From: Physcomitrium patens
Lineage: Eukaryota; Streptophyta; Bryopsida; Funariales; Funariaceae
Direction of reading: 5' to 3'
DNA: 64,000 nucleotides
Assembly (NCBI RefSeq): GCF_000002425.4
Contig: NC_037254.1
Coordinates: 4,878,150-4,942,149, forward strand
Shown: piece after piece, positions 33,333 through 45,663 of the stretch
Layout of the letters: each line of letters starts with the position of its first letter
How positions within the stretch are numbered: the stretch's first letter is position 1
Notes under the pieces: generated by a model
Database searches by the model: none
What the model was told of the DNA's origin: nothing
Seen by the model: only the letters and a program-made list of their open reading frames with translations
Program-made: the position numbers and the translations under genes

Positions 33333-34260
33333 AAAGAAGAGTTGTGTCAAAAAAGATTGTAAGAAGAAGTCCTAATGCTCTCAAAATCAGCAAGAAGGTT
33401 TTGCTACTTTAGAATCATAGAATCCTTCTTTGTGAACAAACTAGTGTTTTTACTCTCAAAAACACTTTCAACTTCACTTCTAAGACTTTTCTCAAGTTTG
33501 ATGACCTATCTAAGTGTCTCAAATCTGATTTGCCACTCTAATATCTCTTTTATACTCACAAATCACTTCTATACACCATAAGAGGCCTTTTAAGTACAAT
33601 CAGCAACTTTAGGATATGAAATTATAAAGTTATATCAATAAAGATCTATCTAAGCAATAGCACAATGCAAAATTTGCCTTTAGTTAAAAAAAACAAAACA
33701 CCAACACCAAAATGCTCTTAACCACAAGTAAGAGCAAATTAAGATCTAGATCTAAATCTGAATCTAAAAGGTAGGTACTTCTAAAGCCTAATATCAGCAA
33801 CAACAACTTGATCTATTCCACACTTACAAAACCACTTCAAAGAACTTCAAAAAAACATTCAAGCAAATGTGAGTGGGTCCATAACCTATTAAAGAAAAGA
33901 AGTCTAAAAGCTACAAATACTTAACATTAGTAAAGATTATATTCTAAGAGAAGTGTGGAGAAAGATGTCTCTTACTTCCAAGACCTTTTACTTAAAGGTG
34001 GAGTTTACATCTTAAGTAAATAGTCTTCATCAAGAGTCACCTTCATCTTTTCAATCTAAATCTAAATCTAGATTCATCTTAACCTAGTGGCTACCGTAAA
34101 ACCCTAGCTGCCGCCATAATAACTTCTTTTAATCCTTTGGTGCCTTTTAACTATTAGCAACTTACTATGCTTAATCTTTATATGGTGGTAACTAAATAAG
34201 AACTTATTGATCTTCAACACATACTCTAAGACTTCAAAACAAGAAGATGTATGTCAATGG
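33333..34260 (-). other. Leader and LTR-like region of copia element Q
   Basis: No coding capacity. The part near 33920-34200 resembles the 3' LTR of K at 43561-44031 ('agagaagtgtggagaaagat', 'ctcttacttccaagac', 'aactattagcaactta'), roughly 70% by eye. The region is therefore probably Q's untranslated leader (33333-33870) and 5' LTR (about 33870-34260). Exact edges and a primer-binding site were not found. Confidence 0.5.
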
Positions 34261-34710
34261 CTCTTTAACATGCGACAATACCTTCAATTATCTATAGCAA
34301 ATACCACTGAAGGAATTATATATGCATCTAACTATTTCAAAGATGCGACAACCATTTAGTAACAATATTGAGTTCAAAGCTATGGAACTCAAGATTGATT
34401 TTGTGACTTGGAGGAATTTGAGACCAAATTTAAGAATCAATTTTGGTCTATCAATGCAGAGAAGAGAGCATGCAAATAGTTGACAAATCTTACATAAAGT
34501 AGATTGGTGCAAGATTATATTTTTCAATTCAAGTTCTTATGTCTCTAAATTAGTAAAATTTGTAAGGCGGAGATGATAGATTGATTCCTATGAAGTTTGA
34601 AAGCTGAGGTCTAGTGAGAAGTAGAGCTAAGGGATCTACAAACATTCAAAGAGGTAATTAGGACTATAAACAAGGTCAATGCTATAGATTTTTAAAATTG
34701 TGGAGTATGA
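34261..34710 (+). pseudogene. Gag remnant of gypsy element N
   Basis: Plus-strand fragments DLEEFETKFKNQF, NAEKRACK, LVQDYIFQFKFLCL and IDFLSLKAEV fit the gypsy/chromovirus Gag capsid pattern, with many stops. It ends at solo LTR P. Confidence 0.6.
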
Positions 34711-35935
34711 TGTTGTGATATAATACAAAGCCTCTTAATTTATTTTCCTATCTTAATAGTTAGTAGGTTGAAAGTTAGTTAGCAATTTTACCTTTTAGGT
34801 TGTAAAGACTCTTCTACTACTTTAGAAAGACCATAAATTGATAAAATCAGATTAGAAGAGATAAATAATTAATATAATTGATATTAGCATTAAATTGAGA
34901 GTAGGATTGAACTAAAAAATCCTTAAGATGGATTAGATTAATATCTGAGGATCGATCATTTGTGAGACAGGGTCGAAATCAGACCTCTAGCCACTAAAAT
35001 GATGGCCTAGGGTAAAATAGGGAGTCATTTGAAGATCAAAGGATAGCATTTGAGAGCTATCTTGAAGTTCTTTTCAAAGGCATAAAAATTATTTTTGGAA
35101 GATTTTTGAAGACTTAGCAATTATTGTTCAAAGTTTAGATTTGTATTAGTGATTTGAGTTTTATATAATATAATTAGGACTAGCAATTTTGGCTAGTTTG
35201 TACAATTGGTATAACATCTACAATTCAAAATTTGATACTGTTTGGATTATTGGGTGTGCTAAGTATATGCGAAACTTTGTAATAATCTAATAGCATGGTT
35301 TAGAGATATCTAGTTTTTAGCATAAGACAGTTTTGGAAGTTGGCAATTTGAGGTTGGGTAGGATTTCTGTGATATCTAGAGATCTATTAGTCGGATCAAG
35401 GTAAAATTTGGCATGGTATTGTAAGACTTGAAGATCAAGCTGCACACCAATTTTGAATCAAAGTTAATGGTTGAAAAGGGAGAAATCATTGTTGGGATTT
35501 TTGCTCTACTTTTCAAGTTGGCAGCCGAGTGACATTTGTGCAATTTTTGGAGGTTTTCTCACAATTTTTAAGTTGGATTGGATTGAAAATTCTTGAGCAC
35601 GTAGAAGACTTACATTGAAATTATATGCAAAATTTTACATCAAGTGAATAGTCACATTGGTTGTTAGAGCTTGTTAAAGCTCATTCATTAGGATTGGGAC
35701 TTATAAGAAAAATCTAAATTTCTTAAATATGAAAATAATAAGATAATTAGGATTTATGTATGGTTAAAACTACTAAGAAGAGTATTTTTTAGTACTTTTG
35801 AATTGAAATTCAGATTATATTCTTCTCGTATAGATGAAACTTATTAGGAATTCTTCGATACTTGTGAAATATAACATCACCTTCCACAGCTACATGCCCA
35901 GTGCATTCCTAAACAAGACAACACATAATACGAAA
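34711..35935 (+). repeat. Solo LTR P (subfamily of element I)
   Basis: The reverse complement of I's LTRs. Starts TGTTGTGATATAATAC and ends TACGAAA (mutated ACGACA). Flanked by perfect 4-bp duplications ATGA at 34707-34710 and 35936-35939. About 100 bases near the start are missing compared with I. Inserted in N. Confidence 0.88.
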
Positions 35936-38900
35936 ATGACTTATAATACAAAGTTCTATGCCACTATTTAATATTATAATATAATAACTAATATTATTGG
36001 AGATAGATGCCCTACAAGAATTATTGACATTACAAAGATAAAAAATATTGATGCAAAAGAGATTGTATTTCTATTGTTGGAAGCCAAGATATCAAATTAG
36101 AAGTTGTCGAAAATGTCAAAATTCAAGCATTAATAAAATAAGATTGATTCACAGTCTCAAAACTTATCAAGCAAATAATGAGACAAAGTAGGAAACGTGG
36201 CTCCTTAGTAAAGTTGTCGAAGTCCAATATTGAGAATAGCTACTATCTCTTAGAGACTAATGGCATGGCCTTGGAAAATTATAAAAAGAGTCAATTGATG
36301 CATCTAATAGGACTACTAAAAAAACAATGATGTTGAGTACTTGAAGATTGTGGCTCTACAAAAAATTACTTCTTAATTAAAATTATCGAAGAATTTAGAA
36401 TTAAAATTAAGATAATTAAAGAAAGAAGTATATACCTTGCAGATGATCAAGAAAAAGTATTGAGTGAGATATGTGAAGAAGAAACCTTGAAGTCGACTGA
36501 TACTTATATTTTAAGAAAGAAGTTCAAGGTGATATTTTTCTTAGTATGCCATGGCTAGAGATGGAAAATAAATAAATTGATTAGATAGCAAGAATAATCT
36601 CCTTTAAAGATGGTGGATGCAAAGTGATTCTTCACATCTTCATATTAAGTGAAGAAGAAAGAAAATATGCAATCAAAGACTTATTCATAGGGGTGACCTT
36701 TATGAAGAAGCAAATATGGCATAAGCAACTGATATATATATATGGTAGTTTTAAATCTTGCATTAATGGTAGAAAAGACAACCAAAGGAATAGAATGTAC
36801 TAATCAATTCATATAAAAATATCAAGATGTTTTTTCAACCGACTTATCTAGTAACATACCTCTTAATTGAGGTGCCTTCTTTCAAATAGAACTATTGTAT
36901 GGAGCCAAATTAAAATTTGATCAATTTATTGTCTAGCACCAAAAAAATTTAAAGAATTCTAGAAGATATTAGACAAACCCTTGGAAAAAGGCCTCATTTC
37001 AAAAATCATATTACCATGGAGAGTACCTATACTATTTGCATCTAGGATAGATCATGGACTTTGCCTTTGCATTGACTATTGAGGCTTCAATAAGTAGACT
37101 ATTAAGCATACATATCTACTTTCATGTCAGTATGATCTTCTTGACCAAATTCAAGGTATGACCATCTTTAGTAAATTAGATCTTTGGAGGAGCTATTCGC
37201 AAACACCTGTTGAAAGAGAAGATGTAGAAAAGATGATATTTTGTACATGCTATAGATATTTTGAATGGTTGCTTTTACATTTTGGCTTCACTATTTCTCT
37301 AGTTTCTTTTATAAATCACATAAATCGATTATTTTAAGACCTTGTGGATAGATATGTAGTTTTTTTCATTGATGATATCTTCGTATATAGTAAAAGTCTT
37401 AAAGATCATGAACAATACTTATAAAAAGAGCTACATCGGATATAAGACAGTTACTTTAATTGTAAGCAAATAAAATGTAAACTTTGGTAGTTAGAAGTTA
37501 CTTTTTTGGAGCATGTGGTATCCTTCAAAGGCATGCATATGGAAGAAGATAAGATGAAAGAAGTCAAAGATTGGCTAACTCCTAAGGATGCTTCTAAAGT
37601 CTACTCATTTTTAAGCCATGCTAGATATTATTGCCGTTTTATTTGGTATTTTGCTCACATTGCTATCTCATTGATAAACCTATTAGAGAAAGTTGCTCCA
37701 TTTGAATAGAAATTAGAGTATTAAAGTACCTTTAATAAGTTGAAGGGAATACTTATTACTACTCTAATATTGCAACTGTATGATCTTAACCTTCCTTGTA
37801 AACTTGATATTTATGCTTTCAACTTTGTTATTGAAGTGATCCTTCAATAAGATTTTGGTAGGAGCATTCAACTTGTGGCATATAAATTATGCAAGCTTAG
37901 AAGGACAGAGTGCAATTATTCTACACATGATCAAGATCAATAAGTAATTGTATACGCCACAAAGATGTGGCGACACTATCTCTTAAAAGACTTAGCAGTT
38001 ATTCAGACTGACTATCGATCTATGCTACATAATTTGTATCTAAAAAATATGAAATCACTACATCATTGTTATAAAGAACAATTATAGCTTTTTGATATCC
38101 AGCTTCAGTACAAGCAAGGCCAATAATATACTGTGCTAGAGAGCTTATTGTAAAAACTAGACTTGAAGGATGAATCAAAAAACAAGGCAAAACTTGCTAC
38201 TATTAGTAGTGTCATTTCAAATGTAACCAAAGAGACAAAATAGAAAGAAGCTATGTATCAAGATACTTATTTCAAGATGATTAGTGATCAGTTGAAGGAG
38301 GGCAATATTGAGTATCAAGATTATAATCTTAGTGATGGCTTGCTCTATTTCAAGAAGCAGATTTATTTATTCAATAATGCTAAACTCCACATGTACATAT
38401 TTTAGGAAAGACATGACATCCCAATATCTAGAGATTTGGGATGAGAAAAGACTCTAAAACAGATGTCAAGGACATGATTTTGAGTAAGTTTGGATTGTGA
38501 TGTTTAAACCTTTGTACATATCTATGAGTCATATCAACGTAATTAAGTACACAATGTAGTGTCTCTCAGACTATTGCAGCCAATTCTACTACTTATGGCA
38601 CATTGAGAGTAGGTGACTATAGATCTCATTACGTATTTGCCGCAGATGTTTCATAATCACATAGCAATTTCCATCTTTATAGATCAATTCTTGAAGCAAC
38701 TTCACTTGGCTGCAATGTATTTGGATATTGATGCCTCAACACTTGTATGAGTCTTCTTTGATACAATCTTTTGTCACCATAGATTATCTCATGTCATTGT
38801 TTCAAATCAGAATCCATGCTTCATTAGAAGTTTATGCTAAGCCTTGTTCAAGCTACTAAACACACAACTTGTCATATCTATAATCTTCTATTTTTAAATA

Positions 38901-39107
38901 GATGAACAAATAGAAAATTTAAATTGGACCTTAGAGGATATACTACAAGTATTTGTAGTGATTCATCATAATAATTGGGATGAATAGTTGATGCCTTTAG
39001 AATTTGCTTGCAATGATAGTTTTCAAGGAAGTATCAATTGTTGACCATTTTGTCTTAATACTTATCACCATCCGATCACGCTAGTAATTCTTCATCATTT
39101 CATACAT
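35936..39107 (+). pseudogene. Pol of gypsy element N (probable chromovirus), heavily decayed
   Basis: In order: protease relic DCGSTKNYFLI, RT with LPWRVPILFASRIDHGLCLCIDY, FSKLDLWRSYSQ, FGFTISLVSFINHI, FFIDDIFVYSKS and FLEHVVSFKGMHMEEDKMKEVKDW, RNase H with CKLDIYAFNFVIEVIL and VYATKMWRHYLL, integrase with HDIP, a CDV finger relic, and VIVSNQNPCFI. Dozens of stops. The reading stops at solo LTR O and resumes at 43063. It is among the oldest material in the window. Confidence 0.72.
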
Positions 39108-39384
39108 TGTCGTAATATATGAAGTCTTGCTTGAGAATGATCCAGGCACTTGATTGTGGAAGATAGAATGGAAATTGCAACAACAAAATCCTAATTTTAA
39201 TAGAACACCAACAATGTTAAACAAGCTTTAATCAAATTCAAAACAACCTCAAAAGAATTCCAAAGAAAAAATAAGAAATCTTAAAGAAATATTAGAATGA
39301 TTACAAATATATCTCAAATACATCTCAATTCAATCTTAATTTAATCCTAGTAGAATTCTTATTGGATTTCATTCAAATTTTAGG

Positions 39385-39587
39385 CCAAAAACTAATTAAA
39401 TCTTAAATCCTAAAAAAACTCAAATAAAATCCTAAATCCTAAATCAAATCCTAACAAAATCCTAACCAAACCTTAAATCCTAAACCAAATCCTAAATCCT
39501 AAACCAAATCCTAAACCCTAACCAAATCAAAACCCTAAACCAAATCCTAAATCCTAACCAAATCAAAATCCTAAACCAAATCATAAT
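39385..39587 (+). repeat. Telomere-like array in LTR O, left half
   Basis: Repeated AAATCCTAAACC and AACCCTAAACC words, interrupted at 39588 by the inner insertion and resumed at 41804. Same array as in G. Confidence 0.82.
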
Positions 39588-41803
39588 TGTGAGGCCAAAT
39601 TTCACCACTTCATGAAACCTATACCACACAACAAGTCCAAGAGGTGGAATTGGAGAGCTCTCAATTGTATAATTGTTAGATTAATTTAAATCTTTATATT
39701 AAAAATTTAATTAGTTTAGGCCTTCCAAGCAATGGTTACCAATATTAAATTAACATGTTAAATAAAATTTACTATGTAAAAAAAATAAAAATAATTAACT
39801 AAATTATTACTATTAATTGACCATAAGAATAAAACTTAAGTTTGAATTAAAAATTAAGTTAAAAGTTAAGTTAAAAAAAATTAAAAATTAAAAATTAAGA
39901 TTAAAAGATTAAGTTAAAAGTTAAAATTAAAAGTTAAAATTAAAGTTAAAATTAAAAGGTTAAGTAAAAAAATTAAATTAAAAGTTAAGATTAAAATTTA
40001 AGTGAAAAGTTAAAATTAAAAGTTTAGTTTAAAAGTTAAAGTTAAAGTTAAAAATTAAAAGTTAAAGTGAGAATATTAAAGGTTAAAAGTTAAACTTAAA
40101 ATTTATTAGCCAAAAAGTGAAATGTGGAGCTTACAATTCACTTTGAAGATGATTGTAAAAATAAAGTGAGAGAGGTGAAAGCGAAGGTACCCTGACAACA
40201 CCTAAGGATTGAAGGCAGTGACTCCCCTCTACTCCAAAATTTGCCAAAATTTTTAATCGGCTTCAATTTGAATGATTCTTAGCTTGTTGCAAGGCTGACT
40301 TGAAGATGCTTTTGATTTAATAATCTTCGTTGCAATCTAATGATCCAATCGTGAGAATTCCTCCTTTGAAGTTGAGTGATCCAAACTGCTGCGGTGACTA
40401 ACCCTCTTCACTTAGAAATACACTAAAAATTTATATTGTCTTCAAATTCACCAAAACTTGTTCCTTTCAAAGCTTAGCTTATAATTCTTAATGTTCCCAA
40501 AATTTCAAATAAATCCAAATACCAGGCATTGAGAAATGCCTTTCCAAACTCGATTGATTCAAACTGCAAAGGCAGTCGACTCCCTCAATCTCAAAAATTC
40601 ACCAAAAATTCCTTCTTACTTCAAATCAAGCAATTCTTATCTTGTTGGAAAGATAAAAAAAAAAGGCTAAAACTATTCAAAATATAAAATTGAGACAATA
40701 GAAATTGGGTGACTGATTGAAGAAAATCCGAGGGCCTTGAAACCCTTGGGGTATTTGGAAGGCCGAGGAGATATCTACCTCAATGAAACATATTTTAAAA
40801 CTTAATGACCATCCTTCACAATGCAAAATCCATACATACACAATCACAAGGTTCACAATGAGAATTAAAATCTAAATAAAATTAAGATTAGGGTTTCAGC
40901 CAAATTTTGGCATGGCTCCGCCCTTCATCCAAAAGAGGAGAGAGAGAGAGGGCTTGGAAAATGAAGCCTCTCTTATACAATTGAGTGGAGGCTCGTAGAA
41001 GGGTGGCTACATCTCCACCCTTGATTTTTAAGATCCCTAATCTAGATCTACGGCCTTCATTCATCCAAGAGCCAATCTCATTACCAAAGCTGATGGCTCT
41101 TGTAAGTGGTCAAGAAAGCATTTTTTTTTGTAAATCTAACTTCACTATTGTCTTCAAAACACCTTTCTAAGCTAAGATCGACTACTCATATGTCTCAATC
41201 CATGCTCAATTATAATTTTCATGGAAGTTTTTACTTACAAGGATCTTGGCAATTTATGTGAAATTCTTCAAAATGAGAATTTCATTGCTTTTCTTGTATT
41301 TTGAAGGAGAGGTTGCTGATCTTGTTTTCTTTGCTCGATGAGGTAAATCCGGTGCCACCATTGCATTAAAAAGACTTCCATTAAGTAGAAGAACCACCAT
41401 GCCACTTAAATTTGTCAAATTTGGAGAAAAATCCAAAATTACCATTGCTAACTTTCCTAAATCTTTTAGAGAATTATAATTCCAACTCCTAAATCATGTG
41501 AATGATTATAGATGCACTCATGAACTTATAGATGCACTCATAGTCAACCCTTATAGTAATGACTAACAACCTCTAAATTATTAAACTAACAAAGTTGCTA
41601 TTCTAATTTTCTAACTCTTATCAGTTTAGTCCAATTAACCTAATTCAATGAATTAGGCTATGATTTATACCATCAAGGGTTGTAATCCCAAAAATTCTAT
41701 AAAACTGAATTCTACTTATATAAATCCTAATCTAACATATTTAATTATCATAAAATAGGAAAATAATAAAAATTAAATTTTAGAACATAATTGAGAGCTC
41801 ACA
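39588..41803. mobile_element. 2.2 kb insertion with TGTGAG...CTCACA ends inside LTR O
   Basis: Starts TGTGAGGCC and ends GAGAGCTCACA, lying within the CCTAAA array. Flanks are ATAAT and CTAAT, possibly a 5-bp duplication with one mismatch. Contents: an extremely A/T-rich AAAGTTAAAATTAA-type tract (39780-40110) and no coding similarity. A solo LTR of an unrelated family is the likeliest identity; a non-autonomous DNA element is the alternative. Confidence 0.62.
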
Positions 41804-42030
41804 CTAATCCTAAATCAAATCCTAATCTTAAATCAAATCCTAAATCAAATCCTAATCCTAAATCAAATCGTAACCAAATCCTAACCAAATTCTAATTCTA
41901 AATCAAATCTTAACCAAATCTTAATCAAATCCTAATCCTAAATCAAATCCTAATGAAACTTTAATCCTAAACCTAAACCCTAAATCAAATCCTAATCCTA
42001 AATCAAATCCTAACCAAATCCTAGTAATTT
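41804..42030 (+). repeat. Telomere-like array in LTR O, right half
   Basis: Runs of AAATCAAATCCTAATCCTAA, followed by 'ctacaatagatttaaacctcaat', which is also found after the array in G. Confidence 0.82.
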
Positions 42031-43062
42031 CTACAATAGATTTAAACCTCAATAATTAATTAATGAATCGTTGATTTTAACTCAAATTTTGTATATTTCA
42101 TAAAAAATAAGACAAAAATAAGCACAAAATTTTTAAAAAGAATCAGAATTATCGAATAGATGATAACCTTAAAAATGTGCTCGGATATTAGCCGGCCTCC
42201 TTTTCTACCCTTGATGCTAATCTCCCAAAGCCAATATCTCTCCTTTTCACCATTTGATTGATCTCAAAATTCTCATATACATAAAAAAACAAGTCTAATA
42301 TCTTCTTATATAAATTTTACTCCAATTCAATTAGTAGATTACAAGAAATCTTAAAAACTCTCATTGGACTTAAAATTCTATTTTTTGAGACCTTAACTCA
42401 CTTAACCCTCAATAACTCTCAATTCAACCGTTAGATCGAGCTAAAATTCACAATACATATTTAGCACAACTATGACCATTAATTCACAAAATTTCACTTA
42501 TAGATCTATTACAAAACTCTTAAAGTTACTAAAAACAACAATCCTATTTTATTTCACAAAATCCAAATCATCCAAAAACAATCTTGACTTTATAAAGCTC
42601 TTATAAAGTCATAAAAACTTCAAATTATCCAAAACTAATGCTTATAGAAACCTCATTTAGTTTTCTATCAAATCCTATTCTTTGATCTGCCAAAGAATCC
42701 CCGAGTTGCCATAGGTACTCGGTTTTGTGCCTCAGGATCTGATTTCAATCTAGGTTGATAATTAGCCCTCCTCAAGTATCAATATCTAGTTTTTTTAGAT
42801 AATTTTTTCTAGAATTTACTTTTAACTTTCTCCTAGAGATATCTATATTATTTATTTTTCCAATCTATCTTATTTTGCTTTATTTTTGGTCCTACAAAGT
42901 AAGTAGAAGCTATTTTTTTTTAAAATGGCAGTATTACTATTAAAAGTTTTACTACCTTCCTATCTTTTATCCATATTTTTTTACTTTTTCTTTTAACTTG
43001 GCTCTTCTATAATAAGATTCATATTATTATCTTTCACCATATGGTTGTGTTACACTACGACA

Positions 43063-43560
43063 ATACACCAACAATCCAACCATGGAAGAATTTATACAAT
43101 GGCTTACAATGGCCTTACAAGAGGTACGGCTGTTATATGCAGATAACCACCGCCAATACAAGATCTTTTGGGAGAGTGATTATATGTTACTCTCCAATGC
43201 CAACTTGCTACTTGCTACATCAATCCAAATCCGTAAACTAGTATCTCAGGGGCTTGGACCTTTCCACATTTCTTCAGTGATTTTTGATGTTGTATGTCGC
43301 CTTGAGCTTCCACCATATATTTGGGTCCATCCAATCTTCTATGTTTTGTTACTAAAAGAATTTCATATTAAGCCAAAGTCCTTTTTAGATCTATATTAAT
43401 CACCACCACAACCAATTGTAGTTGATGATCAACAAGAATATGAAGTAGATAGTTTTTTGGAGCATTACTACCTTTATTGTGGCAGTGGATGTCCACAACT
43501 TCAGTACAAAGTTCTTTGAAAAGGTTATCTCATTTATGATACAATGTAAGAATCTACACA
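43063..43560 (+). pseudogene. Integrase C-terminus of gypsy element N
   Basis: WLTMALQEVRLLYADNHRQYKIF and then VVCRLELPPYIWVHPIFYVLLLKEFHIKP match the chromovirus integrase tail (pattern 'YRLELP..  ..VHPVFHVS.L'). It continues to EYEVDSFLEHYYLY, which could be a decayed chromodomain. The right edge meets the copia LTR of K at about 43560. Confidence 0.7.
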
Positions 43561-44031
43561 AAATTTATTGAAGAAATAGAACTTTGAAGTGACAACACAT
43601 AGCATCAACAAGGTTATATACGAAGAGAGTATAGAATAAGATATCTCTCACTTCCAACATCCAATACTTATAGGTTGTAGTTGTTTCCCTACAAGACAAC
43701 TTCCACTCTTTGACTTTTATACATATGATCTTGGGTCTTAAGATTTTTAGGTATCTAATATACCTTGAGGGTATCCTATGGTCTTTGGATCTTTTAGCAT
43801 CTTACTAACTATGAGGGTATTCTATGCCAAACACTAATTATTCTTACATACTCTTTATATATTCCTTAGTTAATGCTTTATTTTCTTGACTTTGACTCTT
43901 GGTCCTTGACCTCATCCTATATCCATAGGATGTCCTTTCTATATACCAACTATCAATCCTTTGACCATTAATAACTTATCTAAGGTAATATCTTTTACAA
44001 GGTAACTTATTTTACGTTCACTTTTATTTCA
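43561..44031 (-). repeat. 3' LTR of copia element K (approximate)
   Basis: Non-coding region on the far side of a copia-type polypurine tract. It resembles the LTR-like region of Q. The right edge 44031 is set by TTTCA followed by the tract; the left edge is uncertain. Confidence 0.5.
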
Positions 44032-44046
44032 ATACTCCCACTTTGC
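44032..44046 (-). other. Polypurine tract of K
   Basis: Minus strand CAAAGTGGGAGTAT resembles the common plant copia tract (CAAGTGGGAGATTG) and lies between RNase H and the LTR. Confidence 0.6.
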
Positions 44047-45181
44047 TATTGATCAAAAGACTTTCAATCCTAATGTCTTTTTTAATATATGGTGTCTATC
44101 TTTTACTAATGTCTTTATCAAAAAATTAACATACATGTCTTCTGTTGCACAATACTTTATATCAATCACTCCCATTTCAATCTTCTCTCTTATGAAGTAA
44201 TGTTGAATATCAATGTACTTAGTCATTGAATGATGCTTTGAATTCTTTACAAATACAAGACATCTTTGGTTGTCACACTTCATTGGAGTTGCTTCCATTT
44301 GCACATCACTAATATCCTTCAAAAGTTGTCTTAGCCATATTGCCTCTATTGCACTATAGCTTATTGTTATATATTCCACCTCCATAGTTGATCTTGTAAT
44401 TGTCGGTTGTCTCATGATCCTTTTGATGGTTGCTCAATGGATTGGTCCACCCTTTGACATGTGTTGACTCACAACATTCATCGCATATGCAAGATCCACC
44501 TTTTTACCAACAATTGCATACATTAGTCAGTCCACTACTATTTTTTATAGAATACCTTATATTTGTCCTTCATCTTCAATAAATTCTACTTCTATGAGCT
44601 TCATCAACTTCAAATTGGCCTCCAAAGGTGTTCCAATAGGCTTACAGTCCTCCATGTTGAATCATTTCAACACCTCTTCAATGTACTTACTTTGGCTCAT
44701 TATAATGGTCTTCTAAGCACCATCTCTTACAAACTCCACTCCTAAACAATAATAAAGCTCTCTCAAATTATTCATCTCATATTCTTTTTCTAACTTTGAT
44801 TGCATCACATACAATGAATTATCAGCTTTACTCCTTATAAATTCTTCATTCACAAAGAATATATCAAATACGTTGGTACCATATCTTTGGTGATTGCTTG
44901 AGCCTATACAAAGATTTATTCAACTTACAAATAAGTTCTTTTTTGCCATCTTCAAAAAATTTTTGAGGTTGATCCATGTAGATGTCTTCTTCCAACTTTC
45001 CATTCAAGAAAGTCGTCTTCACATCAATTTGATACATCTTCAAGTCCATTGCTGCTCCAATTTCCACAATGATTTTAATGGTGGTGAATTTGGCCTTGAG
45101 AGCAAATGTTTCATTAAAATAAACTCCAATAACTTATGAATATCTTTTGGCAACTAACCTAGCCTTGTATCTCTCAACATT
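44047..45181 (-). pseudogene. RT and RNase H, copia element K (3' half)
   Basis: RNase H C-terminus: RSTMEVEYITISYSAIEAIWLRQLLKDI and KYIDIQHYFIREKIE (44053-44415). RT: ERYKARLVAKRYS near 45165, YQIDVKTTFLNGKLEEDIYMDQPQKF and CKLNKSLYRLKQSPKIWYQ (44864-45067). The middle part with the YVDD region is broken by stops. Interrupted by L at 45182; the RT continues at 51353. Confidence 0.85.
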
Positions 45182-45198
45182 TGTCATGGACATACATT

Positions 45199-45342
45199 GG
45201 AAGATTCTTCGAATATTCTTCTAGAATATTCTCTAAAGATTCTCTAAAGATTCCTTTAGAAGGTTCTAGAAGATTCTTAGAATATTTCCTAAAGATTCTA
45301 TTAGAAGGTTCTAGAATATTCTTAAAAGGTTCTAGAATATTC
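45199..45342 (+). promoter_or_regulatory. Heat-shock-element-like array in U3 of L
   Basis: TTCTAGAATATTC, a perfect TTCnnGAAnnTTC trimer, occurs at 45219-45231, 45309-45321 and 45330-45342. TTCTAGAAGATTC is at 45264-45276. The unit at 45304-45321 reads GAAggTTCtaGAAtaTTC, four alternating units. Weaker GAAnnTTC pairs continue to 45430 (GAAGTTTC, GAAGCTTC). The array is 100-230 bp upstream of the TATA box. HSF trimers bind such arrays; the heat-inducible Arabidopsis copia element ONSEN is a known precedent. Heat response of L is inferred, not shown. Confidence 0.75.
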
Positions 45343-45446
45343 TGATAGATTCTAGGAAGTTGCTCGAGAAGTTTCCTAATTAGTAGAAGTTGTTGGAGAA
45401 GCGTCCTAGTTAGCGGAAGTAGCTCGAGAAGCTTCCTATTCAGTAG

Positions 45447-45454
45447 TATATATA
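45447..45454 (+). promoter_or_regulatory. TATA box of L
   Basis: TATATATA followed by GGAGTCGAGG, at a plausible distance upstream of the LTR R region. Repeated in the 3' LTR at 51185-51192. Confidence 0.7.
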
Positions 45455-45637
45455 GGAGTCGAGGCTGAAGGGTTCTTCAGTCTCGACAACACATCTCTTG
45501 GAGTTCTAGCTCACCTTTCTAGTGTTGTTCTTGTACTCATCTGTTTAATCTAGTTCTACCACTTCTTCTTGAACTTCTTGTTAGATTTCAAGTCTGTATT
45601 TTGTATCCGTGACAGTTTGTCGAGACTACATTTTCAG

Positions 45638-45649
45638 TGGTATCAGAGC
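45638..45649 (+). other. Primer-binding site of L (initiator-Met tRNA)
   Basis: TGGTATCAGAGC, complementary to the 3' end of plant initiator-Met tRNA. It starts 23 bases after the LTR end, farther than the usual 0-5 bases. Confidence 0.85.
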
Positions 45650-45663
45650 TAGTTCCTTCTTGT

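Larger units (their letters stand above)
39108..43062 (-). repeat. Solo LTR O (G subfamily) holding a nested insertion
   Basis: From TGTCGTAATATATGAAG to ACTACGACA. Without the inner insertion (39588-41803) it is about 1739 bp, close to the 1732-bp G LTR, which it matches along both arms. It splits the integrase of N; flanks are ATACAT left and ATACAC right, so the duplication is not cleanly defined. Telomere-like repeats fill its middle. Confidence 0.85.
45182..45614 (+). repeat. 5' LTR of L (433 bp)
   Basis: U3 carries the GAA/TTC array and a TATA box (TATATATA at 45447-45454). Paired with 50920-51352. Differs from it at the CGA/CAA, AAA/AGA and GTA/GTG sites only. Confidence 0.95.

Noticed and set aside
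32972-33581. A host regulatory gene with a KEKKELKFREKK-rich region
   Set aside because: It matches the N-terminal pattern of copia Gag and ends at an LTR.
39780-40110. Centromere-type satellite in the AAAGTTAAAATTAA tract
   Set aside because: No fixed unit length and no long tandem order. It lies within a single bounded insertion.
39100-43070. A clean 4-bp duplication for solo LTR O
   Set aside because: Flanks ATACAT and ATACAC can be matched in several ways, so no length can be claimed.
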